Positions 59,686 to 64,000 of a stretch of 64,000 nt of DNA are shown here, piece after piece. Below the pieces are notes generated by a model. That model had not been told where the DNA came from, ran no database searches, and saw nothing but the letters and a program-made list of their open reading frames with translations. This DNA comes from CAXXXW01 sp963665555. Its GTDB lineage: Bacteria > Pseudomonadota > Alphaproteobacteria > Thalassobaculales > Thalassobaculaceae. The stretch spans positions 1,860,001-1,924,000 of the forward strand of contig OY762308.1 in NCBI GenBank assembly GCA_963665555.2, in the 5' to 3' direction. A program made the position numbers and the translations under genes. Position 1 is the stretch's first letter; each line of letters begins with the position of its first letter.

Positions 59686-60156
59686 TCAGCCCTTCTCCCG
59701 CATCAGCCGGGCCTTCTCCCGTTGCCAGTCGCGCCGCTTGGCGTCCTGGCGCTTGTCGGCCTTGCGCTTGCCGCGCGCGACGCCGAGTTCGACCTTGGCG
59801 ATCCCGCGCGCGTTGAAATAGAGGCTGAGCGGCGCCAGCGTGCAGCCGTCGCGCCGGACCAGGCCGAGGAGGCGGTCGCGCTCGCGCCGGTGGACCAGCA
59901 GCGGGCGCGGGCGTTTCGGCTCGTGGTTGAAGCGGTTGGCGGCGGCGTATTCCGGGATATGCGCGTTGAACAGGACGAGCGCGCCGGCCGACTCCCCGGC
60001 ATAGGCCTCGGAGATGCTGGCCTTGCCCTCGCGCAGGCTCTTCACCTCGGTGCCGAGCAGGACGATGCCCGCCTCCAGCGTCTCCTCGATGAAGTAGTCG
60101 TGGCGCGCCCGGCGGTTGCGCGCGACCGGGCGCGCCGCCCCTCCCCCGTCCGGCAT
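59686..60156 (-). CDS. smpB: SsrA-binding protein SmpB
   Basis: SmpB binds tmRNA and brings it to stalled ribosomes. The 156-residue protein has the core RARHDYFIEETLEAGIVLLGTEVKSL (cited as HDYFIEETLEAGIVL and GTEVKSLREGK) and RPRPLLVHRRE. The basic C-terminal tail KRKADKRQDAKRRDWQREKA inserts in the decoding centre. The ATG at 60156 is clear. It is preceded by dapA on the same strand with a 40-base gap, a usual alphaproteobacterial pair. Confidence 0.96.
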   Translation of the reverse strand: MPDGGGAARPVARNRRARHDYFIEETLEAGIVLLGTEVKSLREGKASISEAYAGESAGALVLFNAHIPEYAAANRFNHEPKRPRPLLVHRRERDRLLGLVRRDGCTLAPLSLYFNARGIAKVELGVARGKRKADKRQDAKRRDWQREKARLMREKG

Positions 60157-60196
60157 GTCCGCCCCCGCTCCCGAGGCGCGGCGGCCGCGCGCCGCA

Positions 60197-61096
60197 TCAG
60201 TTCAGCAGGCCGGCGTGCCGCATCGCCGACTCGACCCGGCGCTTGCTCTCGTCCGCGATCTCGCAGATCGGCAAGCGGGCGTCGGGCGCGCACAGGCCGA
60301 GCAGGCTGGCGGCGTATTTGACCGGGCCGGGGCTGGTCTCGCAGAACAGCGCGTCGTGCAGCGGCAGCAGCCGGTCGTTGATCGAGAACGCCTCGTCGAA
60401 ATCCTTCGCCCGCCACGCCTTGTGCATGGCCGAGAGCGGGCCGGGCGCGACGTTGCAGGTCACCGAGATGCAGCCGTGCCCGCCCTGCGAGAGGTAGGGG
60501 ATAATGGTCGCGTCCTCGCCGGAGAGCTGGCAGAAGTCCGGGCCGATCTCCAGCCGGGTCTTGAGCGGGCGCACGAGGTCCTGCGTCGCGTCCTTGACGC
60601 CGACGATGTTGGGATGGTCGGCCAGCCGCTTCATCGTCGCCACCGACATGTCGATCACGCTGCGCGGCGGGATGTTGTAGATGATGATCGGGATGTCCGC
60701 CGCCTCGGCGATGGCGGTGAAGTGGCGGTACAGGCCCTCCTGCGTCGGCTTGTTGTAGTAGGGCGTGACGTGGAGCACGGCGTCGGCCCCGGCTTCCTTG
60801 GCGTGGAGCGTGAAATCCACCGCCTCCGCCGTCGAGTTCGACCCGGCGCCGGCGATCACCGGAACCCGCCCGGCCGCTTCCTCGACGCACAGTTCGACGA
60901 CGCGCTTGTGCTCGGCGTGGGAGAGCGTGGGCGACTCGCCCGTCGTGCCGACCGGGATCAGGCCGTTCGTCCCCTGCTCGATCTGCCAGTTCACAAGCTT
61001 CCGGAAGGCGGCCTCGTCGACCTCGCCATCCTTGAACGGCGTGATCAGCGCCACCAGCGATCCCTTGAACATCGGATTTCCCGCATTGTAGGCCAT
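60197..61096 (-). CDS. dapA: 4-hydroxy-tetrahydrodipicolinate synthase
   Basis: DapA condenses pyruvate with aspartate semialdehyde in lysine and diaminopimelate synthesis. The 299-residue protein has the TTGESPTLSHAEH motif, the Tyr of TPYYNKPTQEG and the Schiff-base lysine of VGVKDATQD. The ATG at 61096 has GGAGGT 6 bases upstream, an ideal ribosome site. The much longer open frame upstream is only the shadow of the opposite transglycosylase gene. Confidence 0.95.
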   Translation of the reverse strand: MAYNAGNPMFKGSLVALITPFKDGEVDEAAFRKLVNWQIEQGTNGLIPVGTTGESPTLSHAEHKRVVELCVEEAAGRVPVIAGAGSNSTAEAVDFTLHAKEAGADAVLHVTPYYNKPTQEGLYRHFTAIAEAADIPIIIYNIPPRSVIDMSVATMKRLADHPNIVGVKDATQDLVRPLKTRLEIGPDFCQLSGEDATIIPYLSQGGHGCISVTCNVAPGPLSAMHKAWRAKDFDEAFSINDRLLPLHDALFCETSPGPVKYAASLLGLCAPDARLPICEIADESKRRVESAMRHAGLLN

Positions 61097-61264
61097 GTCG
61101 CACCTCCCGCGCCGGGGATTCGGGTTTCCACTGGCCGGACCATACGCCCCGCCCGAACCCCCGGCAAGGCCCGGACTCCGGCGGGGCAAGCCGCGCGGTT
61201 GCGGGGCGCCCGGCCCCGGCGTAAGGTCCGCGCCCTTGCGTTTCGCCACCGCCGGGAGCCGGGC

Positions 61265-63337
61265 TTGGAACCCTGCGCCGCCTCCGCGCGCGCGGGCCGC
61301 CGCGACGGGCGCCGCCGGCCGGCGGCGCGCCGCGCCGCGCTGTTCGCCGCCGCGCTCTGGACCGCCGGCTGGGCCGGGGACGCGGCGCTGGCCGCGCCGC
61401 CGCTGCCGCGCGCGCGCCCGGCGGCGGAGGCCGCGCTCCCCCTGCCCCTGCCGCGCCCCGGCGGGCTTCTCGCGCGCTACCGCGCGGCCTTCGAGCTTGC
61501 CCGCGCGGGGGACTGGCGCGGCCTCGCCCGCCATCGCCGCGCGCCGGCCCATCCCGAACTGGAGGCCGCGCTGGAGTGGCTGCGCCTCGCCGACCCCCGG
61601 TCCGGCGCGCGGTTCGCGGAGATCGCGGCCTTCCTCGCCGCCCGCCCGGTCTGGCCGGAGCGCGGGGAACTTGTCCGCCGGGCCGAGGAGGCGCTCGACA
61701 ACCGGACCGGACTCGAGGCCCGCCTCGCCTGGTTCGAGCGCCATCCGCCGCGCACGGCCGCCGGGCGGGTCGCCTGGGTCGCGGCGCTGAAGCGGGCCGG
61801 CCGGACCGCGGCGTGGCGCGCGGCGGCGCGGCGCGTCTGGGAGACAACGCCCCTCCCCCGCGCCGGGCAGCGCCGTTTCCTGGCCGAACACGCCGGCGCG
61901 CTGGAGGCGGGCGCGCACTGGCGCCGGCTCGACACGTTCCTCTGGCGGGGCGACGCCGGCGCGGCGCGCGCGGCGATGGCGCTGGTCCCGGCCGACCGGC
62001 GGCGGCTGGCCGAGGCGCGGCTGCGGCTCAGGGCCATGGCGCCGGGGGTGGACGGGGCGATCCGGCGCGTCCCGGCGGCGCTGCGCGGCGATCCGGGGCT
62101 GCTGTACGAAAGGCTGCGCTGGCGCGGCCGCAAGGGGCGGCACGAGGAGGCGGCGGCGCTGTTCCGCCACGCGCCGGCGGACCCGCCGCGGCCCGCCCTG
62201 TGGTGGCGCCAGCGGGCGATGCAGATCCGCGAGGCGCTCGACGACGGGCGGATCGACGACGCCGCGCGCCTCGCCGCCGGCCATGTCCAGCGCGCCGGGC
62301 TGCCGCTGGCGAACGCGCGCTGGCACGCCGGCTGGGTGGCGCTGCGCTTCGCCGGGCGGCCGCTGGAGGCGTCGCGGCATTTCATCGACATGCACGCCGA
62401 TGTGCGCAGCCCGATCAGCCGCGCCCGCGCCGCCTACTGGGCCGGGCGCGCGCTGGCGGCGGCCGGCGACCGGGGCGGCGCGGGGGAGTGGTTCGCGCTG
62501 GCGGCGCGCCACGACACGACCTTCTACGGACAGCTGGCCGCCGCCCGGCCGGAGGTTCGCGCCGCCCCGCCGCGCCCGGCCGGCCGCCCGCCGCCGCCCG
62601 GCCCGGCCGCGTTCGGCGATTCCGGGTCGCGCCTCCTGGCGGCGACGGCGCGCGCCCTGGTCCGGGTCGGCGAGCGCGAACTGGCGGACAGGTTCCTGAA
62701 GCGGCTGGTCCGGGGGCCGGTGGCGAACGCGCCGGCCGTCGCCGCGCTGGGCCGCGAACTCGACCGCCCCGACATCGGCGTCGCGGCCGCCCGGCGCGCG
62801 GCCCGTTCCGGCCTCGTCATGGCGGAGGCGGGCTATCCGCTGGTTCCGCTGCCACGCCTCGCCGGCCCGGAGCCCGCGCTGGTCCTCGCGGTCGCGCGGC
62901 AGGAGAGCAATTTCGACGCGGCGGCGCGCAGCCCGGCCGGCGCGCTGGGCGCGATGCAGCTGATGCCGGCGACGGCGAAGCGCATGGCCCGCGTCGAGGG
63001 CGCGCGCTGGTCCCGCGACCGGCTGACCGCCGATCCGGGCTACAATTTCCGCCTCGGCGCGGCCTATCTGCGCCGCCTGCTCGACCGCTTCGACGGCGAC
63101 TATGTGCTCGCCGCCGCCGCCTACAACGCCGGCCCGGCCCGGGCGCGGCGCTGGATCGCGGCGCGCGGCGACCCCCGGGACCCGGAAGTCGATGTCGTCG
63201 ACTGGATCGAGCGCATCCCCTTCCACGAGACCCGCAACTATGTCCAGCGCGTGCTGGAGAACCTGCATGTCTATCGCCGCCGCCTCGGCGCGCCGGCGGC
63301 TGGATGGCGGGCGCCGGTTCGATATTCCCGGCGATAA
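61265..63337 (+). CDS. Soluble lytic murein transglycosylase
   Basis: This 690-residue periplasmic enzyme cuts peptidoglycan glycan strands with formation of an anhydro end. A basic N-region and hydrophobic stretch form the signal peptide. A helical superhelix (about residues 60-500) is followed by the SLT catalytic domain: VARQESNFDAAARSPAGALG with the catalytic Glu, AMQLMPATAKRMA, LGAAYLRRLLDRF and AAAYNAGPARARRW. The start is a TTG at 61265, the only start codon with a ribosome site (GGGAG 6 bases upstream). It is divergent from dapA. Confidence 0.9.
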   Translation: MEPCAASARAGRRDGRRRPAARRAALFAAALWTAGWAGDAALAAPPLPRARPAAEAALPLPLPRPGGLLARYRAAFELARAGDWRGLARHRRAPAHPELEAALEWLRLADPRSGARFAEIAAFLAARPVWPERGELVRRAEEALDNRTGLEARLAWFERHPPRTAAGRVAWVAALKRAGRTAAWRAAARRVWETTPLPRAGQRRFLAEHAGALEAGAHWRRLDTFLWRGDAGAARAAMALVPADRRRLAEARLRLRAMAPGVDGAIRRVPAALRGDPGLLYERLRWRGRKGRHEEAAALFRHAPADPPRPALWWRQRAMQIREALDDGRIDDAARLAAGHVQRAGLPLANARWHAGWVALRFAGRPLEASRHFIDMHADVRSPISRARAAYWAGRALAAAGDRGGAGEWFALAARHDTTFYGQLAAARPEVRAAPPRPAGRPPPPGPAAFGDSGSRLLAATARALVRVGERELADRFLKRLVRGPVANAPAVAALGRELDRPDIGVAAARRAARSGLVMAEAGYPLVPLPRLAGPEPALVLAVARQESNFDAAARSPAGALGAMQLMPATAKRMARVEGARWSRDRLTADPGYNFRLGAAYLRRLLDRFDGDYVLAAAAYNAGPARARRWIAARGDPRDPEVDVVDWIERIPFHETRNYVQRVLENLHVYRRRLGAPAAGWRAPVRYSRR

Positions 63338-63438
63338 CCGGCGCGGCGGGCGTTCCGTCCGGGCGCGGAGAGTGCTAAACAACGCCGCGCGCGCCGCTCC
63401 GGCGCGCCCGCCCGCGAAACGGACCCGGCGCCCGACCG

Positions 63439-64000
63439 ATGGCCGAGTACTCCGCCCTGAGCCTGCTGCGCCACGCCATCGGCGGCCACCGGAACTGGCG
63501 GCGCGCCTGGCGCGATCCGGAGCCGAAAAAGCACTACGACACGGTGATCGTCGGCGCCGGCGGGCACGGGCTGGCGACCGCCTACTACCTCGCCAGGCTG
63601 CACGGGGCGCGGAACGTGGCGGTGCTGGAGAAGGGCTGGCTCGGCGGCGGCAACACCGGGCGCAACACCACCATCGTGCGCTCCAACTACCTGCTCGACG
63701 ACAACGCGCTGTTCTACGAGCACTCGCTGAAGCTGTGGGAGGGGTTGAGCCGGGAGTTGAACTTCAACGTCATGTTCAGCCAGCGCGGCGTGCTCAACCT
63801 CGGCCATTCCGACCACCAGATGGACGAGTTCGCGCGGCGCGGCAACGCGATGCGCCTGAACGGGATCGACGCCGAACTGCTCGACCGCGCCCAGCTGCGC
63901 CGCATGGCCCCGTGGCTCGACTTCTCCGCCGAGGCCCGGTTCCCGATCCAGGGCGCGCTGCTGCAGCCGCGCGGCGGCACGGCGCGGCACGACGCGGTGG
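63439..64000 (+). CDS. soxB: Sarcosine oxidase beta subunit, 3' truncated
   Basis: The first 187 codons of a heterotetrameric sarcosine oxidase beta subunit are present; the rest runs off the window. The enzyme converts sarcosine to glycine with formaldehyde transfer to folate. The FAD-binding loop is GAGGHG (residues 39-44), with a GGGNTGRNTTIVRSNYL segment typical of SoxB. H184, in GGTARHDAV, is probably the residue that carries covalent FMN. soxD, soxA and soxG would be expected downstream. The ATG at 63439 is chosen by family start; no strong ribosome site is seen. Confidence 0.9.
   Translation, partial: MAEYSALSLLRHAIGGHRNWRRAWRDPEPKKHYDTVIVGAGGHGLATAYYLARLHGARNVAVLEKGWLGGGNTGRNTTIVRSNYLLDDNALFYEHSLKLWEGLSRELNFNVMFSQRGVLNLGHSDHQMDEFARRGNAMRLNGIDAELLDRAQLRRMAPWLDFSAEARFPIQGALLQPRGGTARHDAV

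Noticed and set aside
60197..63382. A 1061-codon minus-strand frame fused to dapA
   Set aside because: Only the last 299 codons are DapA; the upstream part is the shadow of the transglycosylase gene, and the ATG at 61096 has an ideal ribosome site.
1..64000. CRISPR array, prophage, insertion sequence or integron
   Set aside because: No regularly spaced direct repeats, transposase, integrase or phage structural genes were seen.

Overview
The window is one contiguous, very G+C-rich stretch of a bacterial chromosome, densely packed with genes on both strands. Several linkages point to an alphaproteobacterium, probably Rhodospirillales-like and free-living or host-associated in the sea. These are the folK / pdxJ-acpS-lepB-rnc block, dapA-smpB facing a soluble lytic transglycosylase, a HemB with the Asp-type metal site, a LivFGM-type ABC transporter, a BKACE enzyme and a heterotetrameric sarcosine oxidase. 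The assignment rests on gene content and base composition only; no rRNA is present.

Layout. 1-2.2 kb: end of a branched-chain amino-acid-type ABC operon (livM partial, livG, livF) closed by a hairpin terminator. 2.4-9.4 kb: a crotonase lacking both usual catalytic glutamates, a four-gene Gld-like ABC exporter operon with a DUF4340 protein, apt, a DsbA-type isomerase and an orphan HicB. 9.4-16.5 kb: acyl-CoA ligase, HAD hydrolase, hemB, a formyl-THF-type formyltransferase, a truncated HigA-like ORF and uvrB. 16.5-23.5 kb: a less G+C-rich patch with a small K+ channel and short membrane ORFs, a TPP riboswitch driving a ThiY-like binding protein, a LytTR membrane regulator, a DUF2141/carotenoid-oxygenase pair, tRNA-Gln(CUG), ppx and rlmE. 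23.6-28.9 kb: guaB, an rsmB-like gene, a secreted sensor-like protein, amtB and a STAS protein.

28.9-46 kb is the accessory part: a single-chain nuclease-methyltransferase restriction enzyme with a small antitoxin-like partner, a BKACE gene, a hydrolase, an MFS protein with an extra N-terminal domain, an AbiEi/AbiEii toxin-antitoxin pair coupled to an HD hydrolase, two MFS genes, and zinc import (znuABC with a Zur-like box) facing a CDF exporter. It ends with a decayed Slam-like gene beside a lipoprotein and a run of 15 G. 46.1-51.0 kb is one long plus-strand operon: class II aldolase, hydantoinase, N-carbamoylase, two secreted cysteine proteins and a SCO1 protein. 51-64 kb holds a cysteine-rich secreted protein, a flavin reductase, a His-rich COG0523 GTPase, an AAA ATPase with its own promoter and operator-like palindrome, the rnc-lepB-acpS-pdxJ-folK cluster, a NYN protein, a family 5 uracil-DNA glycosylase, smpB, dapA, a lytic transglycosylase and the start of soxB.

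The most unusual material is the cysteine-protein/SCO1 module fused onto a hydantoin operon, the Slam remnant plus lipoprotein plus G-tract, the restriction enzyme with its antitoxin-like neighbour, the AbiE-HD coupling, and the free-standing sensor domain beside amtB. No CRISPR array, prophage, insertion sequence or integron was seen.
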